Of a stretch of DNA of 64,000 bases, positions 37,600-45,469 are shown piece by piece. The stretch is from Clostridiales bacterium (GTDB lineage Bacteria; Bacillota; Clostridia; Saccharofermentanales; Saccharofermentanaceae). The notes below the pieces were generated by a model, which saw nothing but the letters and a program-made list of their open reading frames with translations, did no database searches and was not told where the DNA came from. Location of the stretch: NCBI GenBank assembly GCA_017620475.1, contig JAFZQI010000026.1:1-64000 (forward strand). Direction: 5' to 3'. The translations under genes were made by a program, and so were the position numbers. Positions within the stretch are counted from its first letter, which is position 1. Each line of letters opens with the position of its first letter.

Positions 37600-38358
37600 T
37601 CACTTTCTCATTAGATCCCGCAACGCATTTACAAAGGTCAACACGTCCAGATCACCATTTTTCTCTATAGGCAGTTTCAGGGAATAACCGGGATCGGCGA
37701 TATCCGGAAGCTGGTGGGCATCCGAATCGACGATATAGTGATAATTAGCAAGTTCAGGATGTTTCTCCCAAAAATCCGGAAGATTACATCGGCGGCTTAC
37801 CTCCAGGAGCCTCCCTTTCCATTCCTGCGGTACCGTGCCGAGAGAAGCCACCATACTATAGGAATCTTTGTCTATGTGTGCCGGGATCGCCGCTGCACCC
37901 ATACCGTCAAGTTTCTCATAAAGCTCCATCATAGACACATCAGAACCGGTAGAAAGCAGATCAGGTATCTCTTCTACCACTTCATCATCATCGTTCATCA
38001 CGTATTGATTTCCGAAAATCTCGACTCTATTCTTGATCTTCGGACGGCGGGAAGTCCAGAAAGCATCGAATTCCAGTGCTTTTTCCAAAGACGGAAAAAG
38101 GCCGAGAACATGAAAGCCCTCGGCTACTTCCACTTCCATACCGGGTATCACCAGCGGGGATTTACCGTGTTCTTTCTTCAGGATTTCTGCGCACAGCATC
38201 GCCGCACCGCAGTTTTTCGAAGAACAGTGATCCGTGATCGCAATTACATCCAGGCCGTTAAGCAGAGCCATAGAGACCATATTCCCCGGTGTCATATCGT
38301 TCTCGGCACACGGAGACAGTGCAGAATGCATATGCAGATCACAGGAGAAAATTGCCAT
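37600..38358 (-). CDS. PHP domain phosphoesterase
   Basis: A 252-residue PHP-family phosphoesterase. The metal site begins CDLHMHSALSPCAE at residues about 6-19, with ITDHCSSKN and a late VDSDAHQLPDI. PHP enzymes are metal-dependent phosphatases, but the substrate is not deducible. It is co-transcribed with the DRTGG gene upstream (10-bp gap). Confidence 0.9.
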   Translation of the reverse strand: MAIFSCDLHMHSALSPCAENDMTPGNMVSMALLNGLDVIAITDHCSSKNCGAAMLCAEILKKEHGKSPLVIPGMEVEVAEGFHVLGLFPSLEKALEFDAFWTSRRPKIKNRVEIFGNQYVMNDDDEVVEEIPDLLSTGSDVSMMELYEKLDGMGAAAIPAHIDKDSYSMVASLGTVPQEWKGRLLEVSRRCNLPDFWEKHPELANYHYIVDSDAHQLPDIADPGYSLKLPIEKNGDLDVLTFVNALRDLMRK

Positions 38359-38368
38359 ATCAGGTTAT

Positions 38369-38716
38369 TCAGGCCTCCATGGTTTCCAGAATACCGAAGA
38401 GCGTCGAACATCCTTCATATGTGTCCATGGATGTCGTGCAGACACAGATCTGTTCCTCTTTTGCTTTCTCGATCACAGGCTCGGCAGCAACAACATCTTC
38501 CGTCAGGATCACAAGCGGACACTCATTTAGTGATGCAACTGCAATGACGTTCATGCTGTTCAGAATAGTAAACCAGCACTCGTCACTATTCAGATGTGCC
38601 ATGACATGACTTAACATATCTCCTGCATAGCCCTTCCTGACGACCGCATCCGGGTGATACACCTCGGTCAGCACGGTCAGGTTCATGGCTTCTATGATTT
38701 CAGATACAGTCCTCAT
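38369..38716 (-). CDS. DRTGG-type domain protein
   Basis: A 115-residue protein resembling the DRTGG domain proteins of Clostridia hydrogenase clusters: MRTVSEIIEAMNLTVLT, VRKGYAGDMLSHVMAHL, VVLT-type strand CPLVILTEDVVAAEPVIEKA. The role is unknown. ATG 38716 has GAGGAG 7 bases before it; longer upstream frame (to 38842) overlaps the previous gene and was rejected. A second, similar protein is encoded at 40527-40883. Confidence 0.8.
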   Translation of the reverse strand: MRTVSEIIEAMNLTVLTEVYHPDAVVRKGYAGDMLSHVMAHLNSDECWFTILNSMNVIAVASLNECPLVILTEDVVAAEPVIEKAKEEQICVCTTSMDTYEGCSTLFGILETMEA

Positions 38717-38730
38717 ATATGTTCTCCTCG

Positions 38731-40056
38731 TTACTCTTTGTTCATACGTTTCTGACGGATGATGCAGTTGTTGATACTCGCTCTTCCCTGCACGATATCT
38801 TCTGCCATAGCCGCACAGGAAGGTGCACCGCAGGCACCACAATCGAGCTGGGGCAGTGTCGCGAGGATCTCATCGATCTGTTCGTATTTCGTCATGGCCT
38901 CACCGATATTCTCGGACAGCCGCATCGCGTGGTTCTCCGGAAGCGGAAGTTCCCAAACCTGAGGGATAATATCCTCTTCATGCACGATCAGCTGCGGAAA
39001 CAGTTCTTTTTCCATATAAAAGTCATGAACATGCTCGCGGAGCTTCGCATGAGCGGCAAACCGGTTCATGACCGTAAGCGGGCCGCCGATGCAGCCGCCA
39101 AAGCAGCAGGTTGCCTCGACATAGGCAATTTTCTTAATATTGTCGCGATCCAGTTCTTCAAGGATATCCGTGACATTCTCAATGCCGTCAACGGCCAGGA
39201 AGTTCTCGATCTGCATGGCAGTCGTCTCTCCACCGATCGCCGCACAGCGGAGACCGTCGGGATCAGAGATGCGTATCGCTCTCTCCTCTTCATGAGTAAG
39301 CGAATCGTGATGTGTGATCTTATCCAGGAGCTTTCGAAGCTGCGGATACACATCGTGGGTTCCGACACAGGTGGAGATCAGGGATTTCTTCTTCCAGAGA
39401 GGATTAATGACCGATGTCACCTTCGCCGGGCAGGGAGAGATATAGCAAAGATAAATCAACGATTTTCTGATCTGCAGTTTCTGACAAAGATAATCGATAG
39501 CGTACTGAGCCGTAAGCTCCATAGGCGAATCCAACGTGACAAGATGGGAGATCAGCGCACGATACTTCATCTGGATCAGACGTACCACTACCGGGCAGGT
39601 CGTGGAAATCATCGGGAAGATCTCAGACTTCTCATCCTCAGACATCTCTTCTGCCGCCTCCTGCTTCTCTCGAAGCATCTGTCTTGCAGCAGATACGTAC
39701 CCGGAATAGCCGATCGATTCATCGAACACGTAATCGAAACCCATCTGGCGGACGCATTTCATGACATCGATTCGCGTAGCCTGATTTTCAAACTGCGAGA
39801 AGATCGCCGGGCTGACGATGGCCACCTTGACCTTACCGCTGGCCGCAGCAAGACGCTCCTCCAGCGTATCCGTCACGGCAATCTTGGCATGATACGGGCA
39901 GATACGGATACACTGCGCACAGTCAATACAGCGGATATCGTAGATCGTCGCTTTTCCTCCACGCACACGGATCGCCTGTGTCGGACAGCCCTTACTGCAG
40001 GTAGTACATCCGACACAAAGATCCCCTATCAAAGACACACTGTGTAACTTCTTCAA
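38731..40056 (-). CDS. [FeFe]-hydrogenase-like protein, probably sensory
   Basis: A 441-residue protein. Two [4Fe-4S] sites are at the N-terminus (Cys 14, 17, 20, 24 and 43, 46, 49, 53). The H-cluster region keeps Cys154 (STTCPVV), Cys209 (SPCPAK) and Cys318/Cys322 (EATCCFGGC). In the first motif the proton-relay Cys of true hydrogenases is Thr153, and the Lys/Glu pattern of the second motif is altered. A C-terminal CX2CX4CX16C iron-sulfur motif starts at LDCGACG. It therefore looks like the group D putative sensory branch rather than a hydrogen-evolving enzyme. TTG 40056 is preceded by GGAGAG. Confidence 0.85.
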   Translation of the reverse strand: MKKLHSVSLIGDLCVGCTTCSKGCPTQAIRVRGGKATIYDIRCIDCAQCIRICPYHAKIAVTDTLEERLAAASGKVKVAIVSPAIFSQFENQATRIDVMKCVRQMGFDYVFDESIGYSGYVSAARQMLREKQEAAEEMSEDEKSEIFPMISTTCPVVVRLIQMKYRALISHLVTLDSPMELTAQYAIDYLCQKLQIRKSLIYLCYISPCPAKVTSVINPLWKKKSLISTCVGTHDVYPQLRKLLDKITHHDSLTHEEERAIRISDPDGLRCAAIGGETTAMQIENFLAVDGIENVTDILEELDRDNIKKIAYVEATCCFGGCIGGPLTVMNRFAAHAKLREHVHDFYMEKELFPQLIVHEEDIIPQVWELPLPENHAMRLSENIGEAMTKYEQIDEILATLPQLDCGACGAPSCAAMAEDIVQGRASINNCIIRQKRMNKE

Positions 40057-40107
40057 AACTTTTCTCTCCGCTTCCCGGCGGCAACAGGATCATTACCGCC
40101 TCATGTT

Positions 40108-40530
40108 TCATGTAAAATTGACGATCATCGTCACCTTGGTCCCTTCGCCGACCTTCGTATCGATGGAAAGATCATCACAATTCTTCTTAATATTCGGCAG
40201 GCCCATACCGGCGCCGAATCCCATCTCTCTGGCAATATCCGGAGCAGTCGACCATCCGGCCACCATCGCCTGATCCAGATCCGGGATACCCGGACCATGA
40301 TCCTCAATGATGATCACGACTTTATCCGGATGCACGGTCACCTCCGCCATACCGCCGTGGCCATGGATCACCGCATTGATCTCTGCCTCATACATAGCAA
40401 TGGAGGCGCGTTTGATATCTTCGGCCCTAACGCCCAAACGCGACAGAGACTTCTTCATAGAACTGCTGGCTTCACCGGCATGGGTAAAATCGTTGTCTCT
40501 TATCTCATATTGACGAACTAACGGTTCTAT
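40108..40530 (-). CDS. RsbT/anti-sigma-type ATPase protein, apparent ATA start
   Basis: A 140-residue GHKL ATPase of the serine kinase/anti-sigma factor type: YEAEINAVIHG, IIEDHGPGIPD, GFGAGMGLPNIKK. AAAGGAGG at 40538-40545 stands exactly 7 bases before ATA 40530, and no ATG, GTG or TTG occurs in frame before Met at 40458, which would cut off the first strand. I therefore set the start at ATA, which overlaps the TAG stop of the gene upstream in ATAG. Probably a kinase-like regulator in the hydrogenase-like cluster. Confidence 0.7.
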   Translation of the reverse strand: MEPLVRQYEIRDNDFTHAGEASSSMKKSLSRLGVRAEDIKRASIAMYEAEINAVIHGHGGMAEVTVHPDKVVIIIEDHGPGIPDLDQAMVAGWSTAPDIAREMGFGAGMGLPNIKKNCDDLSIDTKVGEGTKVTMIVNFT

Positions 40531-40883
40531 AAGGCAGCCTCCTTTCCACGAAGACCGGCTTCGTAGAGAAGTCCACAGCATGTGAACATGGAAAGCGGAG
40601 ACGTCATCAAACCGATGCCCTTATCCCTAGCCAGTTCCTGCATAGTCTCATCTGGAACCTTACCCCGGACGAAAATGATCACCTTTACATCAAGCATCTC
40701 GGCCGTACGGATCGTCTGAGGATTCACAAGACCCGTGATCATGATCTGACTGTCATCGCTGCTAAATGCCATAACATCACTCATCAGATCCGAACCGCAC
40801 GCAATCTTCAAATCTTCTTCAAAACCGTCTGTCTTCACAAGTATTTCTGCTTTAAGAAGATCTGCACAATCACAAACTTTCAT
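40527..40883 (-). CDS. DRTGG-type domain protein
   Basis: A 118-residue protein of the same family as the product at 38369-38716: MKVCDCADLLKAEIL, MSDVMAFSSDDSQIMITGL, KVIIFVRGKVPDETM, and a terminal MSPLSMFTCCGLLYEAG-like segment that is common in these clusters. Function unknown. It starts the reverse-strand operon; RBS GGAGG is 7 bases before ATG 40883. Confidence 0.8.
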   Translation of the reverse strand: MKVCDCADLLKAEILVKTDGFEEDLKIACGSDLMSDVMAFSSDDSQIMITGLVNPQTIRTAEMLDVKVIIFVRGKVPDETMQELARDKGIGLMTSPLSMFTCCGLLYEAGLRGKEAAL

Positions 40884-41067
40884 AAATGACCTCCTAAACC
40901 GACACGGATGATCCACTCATCTTCTCGCCATTTGCGGCTTACGACTCCCCTTTCATCGTGCCACTTCAATCGAACTATTATGTTAATTATATTATTATTA
41001 AAGCGTTTGTGCCACAGAATTTCGTTGATTTTCTCTATAATACGCGTGCGGTACGAAGAAACTTTAA

Positions 41068-41076
41068 TGGTATAAT
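41068..41076 (+). promoter_or_regulatory. Glutamine synthetase extended -10 box
   Basis: TGGTATAAT, with TATAAT at 41071-41076, 35 bp before the start. Another TATAAT occurs at 41036-41041. No fitting -35 was seen. Confidence 0.5.
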
Positions 41077-41110
41077 AACCGTGATTTTACAAACGGAAGG
41101 GGCAACCATC

Positions 41111-43021
41111 ATGATGAACTTTCGCATATATCCGGATCTTCTTTATCTGCTGCCGCCCGAAACACACAATACGGCAGACCTCGAGAAGACGCTCGGTGAA
41201 CACCCGGAAATCAAGTTCGTATCCTTCGTAGGTATCGACCTTGCAGGAAACGACACCGACGAGAAGATACCGATCAGTAACTTTATTGATAATCTCCAGG
41301 GGTATTTAAGCGGATGTGTTGTCCAGACAGACGGATCTTCTGTTGAGCTTCCCGGAATCGCCACACTGAACGACGGACGTGTGGACTTCGAACCGGACCT
41401 TAAAGTAATGTGGTTCATCGACTACAACTACGAACATCTGGATCCGCAGACCAATCTTCCTATCGGAACACTGCGAATCCCGTCATTCCTCATTCACAAC
41501 GGCGATAAAGTATGTTCCCGTTCCATCCTCAAGAGATGTGCGGACCGCTTCGCTTCCGAACTGGAGCGCTATCTCCGTGAGAATCCGTTCCTGCTTGACG
41601 AACTCGGGTTCTCCATCGATGAACTCGACCGTGTAGAGCTGACAACCGCTACCGAACTTGAATTCTGGGTCAGTTCCCCTGAAGAAAAGATCAACACACG
41701 CGTGCTGTCCACCTCCCAAAGTTTGAAAGAACAATACTGGAAAAGAACTAAGGGTGTGGTCCGCACGGCACTTGAGCAATCCGTTATGCTGCTTGAGCTT
41801 TACGGCTTCGAGCCGGAGATGGGCCACAAGGAAGTCGGTGGAGTCAAAGCCCACCTTTCCGATGCCGGTGACTTTCACAACATCATGGAACAGCTGGAGA
41901 TCGACTGGCACTACTCCAATGCGCTGCAGGCCGCAGACTACGAGCTTCTCGCGCGAATCTTCATCAAAGAGATCTTCCGCATGCACGGACTGGAAGTCAG
42001 TTTCTGCGCCAAGCCACTACCCGGCGTCGCCGGATCCGGTGAGCATACCCATGTTAACGCCGTGGCATTCCTTAAAGATGGCCACAAAGTCAACCTGTTC
42101 AGCCCCAAGGATATGAACAAAGACTTCCTCGGTACGATCGGCTGGGGTGCCCTGATGGGCTTCATGAAGCACTATCAGCTCATTAATCCCTTTATCTCCG
42201 TTACGACGGACGCTTTCCTCAGACTCCAGCCCGGTTATGAGGCACCGACGCATGCCATTGCATCGCTTGGTAAAGATATTCATACACCATCCCGTAACCG
42301 TTCCGTACTTCTCGGTCTGATCCGTAACTCGGAGAGTGCCGTACAGACGCGTTTCGAGATCCGTTCCCCTAACCCGCACACGAATACCTACCTTTGCCTA
42401 TCTGCGGCCTACCAGTGCATGCTCGACGGTATCGAATATGCGGTTTCATCCGGTCACACCACCCAGGAACTCGAGAAGGAATTCTGCAAAGGATATGGAG
42501 AAGAAGCGGAATATCTCGAGAAAGACAGAGTATATCGCTGTGAGGAAGACATCTTCACCCATTTCTCTACAGAAGAACGCGACCGTCTATTCGGAACTCC
42601 GCCGGCCACGGTTTACGATTCTCTGCGGTGCCTGCTCCACGCCGATGATATGATCCCGATCCTCTGTGCAGGAGATGTATTCAGCGATCAGCTCATCTCC
42701 TCTTACGCACACGCCATGCTCGACCGCTGGCAGATGGAGCTGTCGGAGCGCATTATCCCGACCAACCTGTCGCAGATCAGGAACATCGTACCTTTCCACG
42801 ATCCCGCCAACAGCTATGACGTCGCACTCTGGAAAGAAATTGATGCGATCCGTAATGACCTGGCTAAAGACACATCCGAACATGTATCGATCTTCAAAGA
42901 GATCCGGCTGGCTATCGATGCGAAAAACCTCAAAGAGCTCAGCAAGCTTCAGCAGAAGATGAACCAGCTCATGAACGAAATGACAAAGCTCTACGCAGAT
43001 TACGGCGCAAATCAGCTTTAA
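41111..43021 (+). CDS. Glutamine synthetase family protein, long form
   Basis: A 636-residue glutamine synthetase. The signature regions are TELEFW (metal Glu), MGHKEVGGVKAHLS, AGSGEHTHVNA (ammonia/metal loop), RNSESAVQTRFEIRSPNP (substrate), so glutamate and ammonia should be joined with ATP. It is longer than type I enzymes (about 445) and shorter than type III (about 700). AAGGGG stands before ATG 41111 (ATG 41114 is also possible). Convergent with homoserine dehydrogenase, sharing its terminator. Confidence 0.9.
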   Translation: MMNFRIYPDLLYLLPPETHNTADLEKTLGEHPEIKFVSFVGIDLAGNDTDEKIPISNFIDNLQGYLSGCVVQTDGSSVELPGIATLNDGRVDFEPDLKVMWFIDYNYEHLDPQTNLPIGTLRIPSFLIHNGDKVCSRSILKRCADRFASELERYLRENPFLLDELGFSIDELDRVELTTATELEFWVSSPEEKINTRVLSTSQSLKEQYWKRTKGVVRTALEQSVMLLELYGFEPEMGHKEVGGVKAHLSDAGDFHNIMEQLEIDWHYSNALQAADYELLARIFIKEIFRMHGLEVSFCAKPLPGVAGSGEHTHVNAVAFLKDGHKVNLFSPKDMNKDFLGTIGWGALMGFMKHYQLINPFISVTTDAFLRLQPGYEAPTHAIASLGKDIHTPSRNRSVLLGLIRNSESAVQTRFEIRSPNPHTNTYLCLSAAYQCMLDGIEYAVSSGHTTQELEKEFCKGYGEEAEYLEKDRVYRCEEDIFTHFSTEERDRLFGTPPATVYDSLRCLLHADDMIPILCAGDVFSDQLISSYAHAMLDRWQMELSERIIPTNLSQIRNIVPFHDPANSYDVALWKEIDAIRNDLAKDTSEHVSIFKEIRLAIDAKNLKELSKLQQKMNQLMNEMTKLYADYGANQL

Positions 43022-43031
43022 TCGTTTTTGA

Positions 43032-43099
43032 AACAAAAAAGAAATACCCTTGGCAGTTCACACAGTTTGCTTTCGCAAAACCACTGCCAAGGGTATTTT
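43032..43099. terminator. Bidirectional terminator
   Basis: AAATACCCTTGGCAGT (43042-43057) pairs with ACTGCCAAGGGTATTT (43083-43098). T-runs follow on both strands (TTTAATA on +, TTCTTTTTT on -), ending the glutamine synthetase and homoserine dehydrogenase genes. Confidence 0.9.
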
Positions 43100-43110
43100 A
43101 ATATCGTAAC

Positions 43111-44340
43111 TTAGAATATACGGATCACCGAAAGCACTTCATCGAAGTTTTGCAGTCCGATGGCCAGCTTCGCTTCGTTAAGATCTCCGTTTTTACCGAG
43201 GATCACTGCCTTCTCACCTTCTGCCTCATATACACAGGGCTGACAGGAGATCTCCGGGAAAGCCTCAGCAACAGCCTCATCCGATACGGAATCCGGGAAA
43301 CGCAGAAGCACGGAAACCACATGCTCCTCGATTGGCTTTAGTACAGGAGACTCCGACTCAAACCATTCCGCAATATGCGCGTTACGGCTTTGATGTTCGG
43401 CGGCGTCCATCACATCACCGACGACTGCGGAAGCCGTAGCCATTTTTCCTGCACCCTGGCCATAGAACATCGCATCACCAACCGCATTACCGGTCACCAT
43501 GATGGCATTGAAGACTCCATTGGCACAAGCCAGCGGATGATCCTTCGATACAAGATGCGGAGCAACATACGCGAATGCCCCATCCTCACCGTTCTCGAAT
43601 ACAGCCAAAAGCTTGATCGATGCATTCATCTCACGGGCATATTCCATATCCGCTGTCGACACACCGGTAATTCCAACAGTAAAGAGTTTTCCCGGATCCA
43701 CATAAGCTCCGTCAAGTGCAATCGTACTTAAGATCGCAATCTTTCTCTGGGCATCGATACCTTCGATATCCGCAGAAGGATTTGCCTCCGCATAGCCCAT
43801 CGACTGTGCTTCCTTGAGTGCGGTCTCAAAATCCGAGCCGTTTTCAGCCATCTGTGTCAGAATATAGTTCGTCGTTCCATTAACGATACCAGCGATCCTT
43901 TCGATCTTGTTCGCCGCAAGACAGCGGTGAAGCGGACGAATGATCGGAATACCTCCGCCGACCGATGCTTCAAAGATGTAATTGCAGTTATTCTCATGTG
44001 CAATGCGCATCAGTTCCACACCATGTGTAGAAACAAGTTCTTTGTTAGATGTGACGACCGTCTTTCCGCGAGACAAGGCCATCTTGGTGTACTCGTAAGC
44101 GATTCGGGCCCCACCGATGGTCTCAACAACGATCGAGATCTCCGGATCGTCAAAGACTTCTTCTTTCTTAGTTGTCACAAGCGATGCAAAAGGACTATCC
44201 GGAAACTCACGGATATCCAGGATCTTCTTGACCTGAAGCTCTTCTCCTAAGCGCTTTGCAATACGCTCCTTATTCATATTGATGACTTCGGCTACACCGC
44301 AGCCGACAACACCGAATCCTAAAATTGCTATACTCTTCAT
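43111..44340 (-). CDS. hom: Homoserine dehydrogenase
   Basis: A 409-residue homoserine dehydrogenase, which reduces aspartate semialdehyde to homoserine for threonine and methionine synthesis. The NAD(P) site ILGFGVVGCGVAEVI, the substrate region NKELVSTHG and VNGTTNYILTQM, and GYAEANPSADIEGIDA are typical. A C-terminal ACT domain closes it (from about 330). ATG 44340 was selected: AGGGAG is 8 bases before it, whereas GTG 44349 overlaps the RBS. It follows its ACT-domain partner gene by 5 bases. Confidence 0.97.
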   Translation of the reverse strand: MKSIAILGFGVVGCGVAEVINMNKERIAKRLGEELQVKKILDIREFPDSPFASLVTTKKEEVFDDPEISIVVETIGGARIAYEYTKMALSRGKTVVTSNKELVSTHGVELMRIAHENNCNYIFEASVGGGIPIIRPLHRCLAANKIERIAGIVNGTTNYILTQMAENGSDFETALKEAQSMGYAEANPSADIEGIDAQRKIAILSTIALDGAYVDPGKLFTVGITGVSTADMEYAREMNASIKLLAVFENGEDGAFAYVAPHLVSKDHPLACANGVFNAIMVTGNAVGDAMFYGQGAGKMATASAVVGDVMDAAEHQSRNAHIAEWFESESPVLKPIEEHVVSVLLRFPDSVSDEAVAEAFPEISCQPCVYEAEGEKAVILGKNGDLNEAKLAIGLQNFDEVLSVIRIF

Positions 44341-44345
44341 ATATT

Positions 44346-44789
44346 TCACTCCCTGGCCATGATTCTGCAGGATCTCACTCCCGGTATTTTCTCAACTTCA
44401 TTGATCAACATATCGATGGAATTGGTCATACGATCCGTCTCCATAGAAACGGAAACATCCGCTAATCCGTTGATCGGAATATTCTGGTTGATCGTAAGGA
44501 TATTCCCCTTAGCAAAAGCGATACACTGAATTATGCCCGCGAGGATCCCCGGGAAATTCTCCACCGCCACTATCAGCGTGACGATCTTTCCCTGACTTGT
44601 CTCATAAAAAGGCATTACGGCATCCTTATACTTGTAATAGGCGCTTCTGGAAAGAGAAACCATCTTCACCGCCTCGTTTACCGAGACCGCCTTACCGGAA
44701 TTCAGAAGCCTCTTGGCCTCCATCACCTTCACAAATACTTCAGGAAGCACATCCGCCTTAACCAGCAAATACTCGTTGTTTAAAGACAT
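44346..44789 (-). CDS. ACT domain protein (PheB-type)
   Basis: A 147-residue protein of the PheB family: an N-terminal helical part (YLLVKADVLPEVFVKVMEAKRLL, AVKMVSLSRSAYYKYK) and a C-terminal ACT domain (VTLIVAVENFPGILAGIIQCIA, LTINQNIPINGLADVSVS). The family is often encoded before homoserine dehydrogenase or prephenate dehydratase, and is thought to sense an amino acid. ATG 44789 was chosen because GGAG stands 6 bases before it; ATG 44804 has no site. Confidence 0.9.
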   Translation of the reverse strand: MSLNNEYLLVKADVLPEVFVKVMEAKRLLNSGKAVSVNEAVKMVSLSRSAYYKYKDAVMPFYETSQGKIVTLIVAVENFPGILAGIIQCIAFAKGNILTINQNIPINGLADVSVSMETDRMTNSIDMLINEVEKIPGVRSCRIMARE

Positions 44790-44824
44790 ATCCGTCTCCA
44801 TCATGAAGTAGATTTACGCATCAA

Positions 44825-44847
44825 AGTGTCCACGGTACGCGAACACT
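44825..44847 (-). promoter_or_regulatory. Leader hairpin before the ACT-hom operon
   Basis: On the - strand AGTGTTCGCG and CGTGGACACT pair as a 10-bp stem with two G-T wobbles and a 3-base loop, just inside the predicted transcript. It could be a decay barrier or attenuator; no T-run follows. Confidence 0.4.
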
Positions 44848-44861
44848 TGTGCACGCTGGAA

Positions 44862-44890
44862 AGTATATCACGATTCCTGTAAAATAGCAA
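44862..44890 (-). promoter_or_regulatory. Promoter of the ACT-hom operon
   Basis: On the - strand -35 TTGCTA (44890-44885), 17-bp spacer, extended -10 TGATATACT with TATACT at 44867-44862. It overlaps the end of the upstream rdgB gene. Confidence 0.6.
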
Positions 44891-45458
44891 GCATAGACCG
44901 AAGAGCTTTCCCGCGATGGCTGATCGAGTTCTTCTCCTCATCCGAAATCTCCGCAGTGGTTTTCCCGATTTCCGGAACAAAGAAGATCGGATCGTAACCG
45001 AAACCGTTCTCTCCGCGTGGTGCATCCAAAAGCACGCCATCGCACTGTTCTCTTACAACAAAGTGTGATCCGTCCGGACGAACGACGGCAATTGCACACA
45101 CAAAGTGCGCCGTCCACTGATCCTTCGGAACATCAGAAAGCATCTCCCATATCTTCTCAAACTTTTCCTGATACGTGGAATCCTCTCCACAGAAACGCGA
45201 AGAATAGATGCCCGGTGCGCCATCGAGCGCATCAATACAAAGGCCGGAATCATCCGCCATGACATAACCGCCGACTTCCTTCTGGATAGTCGACGCTTTG
45301 ATCAGCGCATTTCCTTCAAAAGAATCCGCATCTTCCACGATATCCGTATGAATACCGATACTCTCCATCCCCACGATTTCAAATGGAAAACCTTCCAGGA
45401 TCTCCTTGATCTCATGGATCTTATCCTTGTTCTTACTTGCTACCAGAAAACGTTCCAT
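44868..45458 (-). CDS. rdgB: RdgB/HAM1 non-canonical purine NTP pyrophosphatase
   Basis: A 196-residue nucleoside triphosphate pyrophosphatase that removes dITP/XTP from the pool. It begins FLVASKNKDKIHEIKEIL (the SNKNKxxE motif), has VMADDSGLCIDALDGAPGIYS, and ends with NGFGYDPIFFVPEIGKTTAEIS and SHRGKALR. All are family marks. RBS GGAG precedes ATG 45458. Confidence 0.96.
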   Translation of the reverse strand: MERFLVASKNKDKIHEIKEILEGFPFEIVGMESIGIHTDIVEDADSFEGNALIKASTIQKEVGGYVMADDSGLCIDALDGAPGIYSSRFCGEDSTYQEKFEKIWEMLSDVPKDQWTAHFVCAIAVVRPDGSHFVVREQCDGVLLDAPRGENGFGYDPIFFVPEIGKTTAEISDEEKNSISHRGKALRSMLAILQES

Positions 45459-45469
45459 ACTCTTCTCCT

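Noticed and set aside
38717..38842. Longer N-terminus for the DRTGG gene
   Set aside because: It would overlap the hydrogenase-like gene and has no ribosome site, while ATG 38716 has GAGGAG.
38719..40047. 442-codon open frame opposite the hydrogenase-like gene
   Set aside because: The coding strand gives a coherent iron-sulfur protein; the antisense product has no motif and no RBS.
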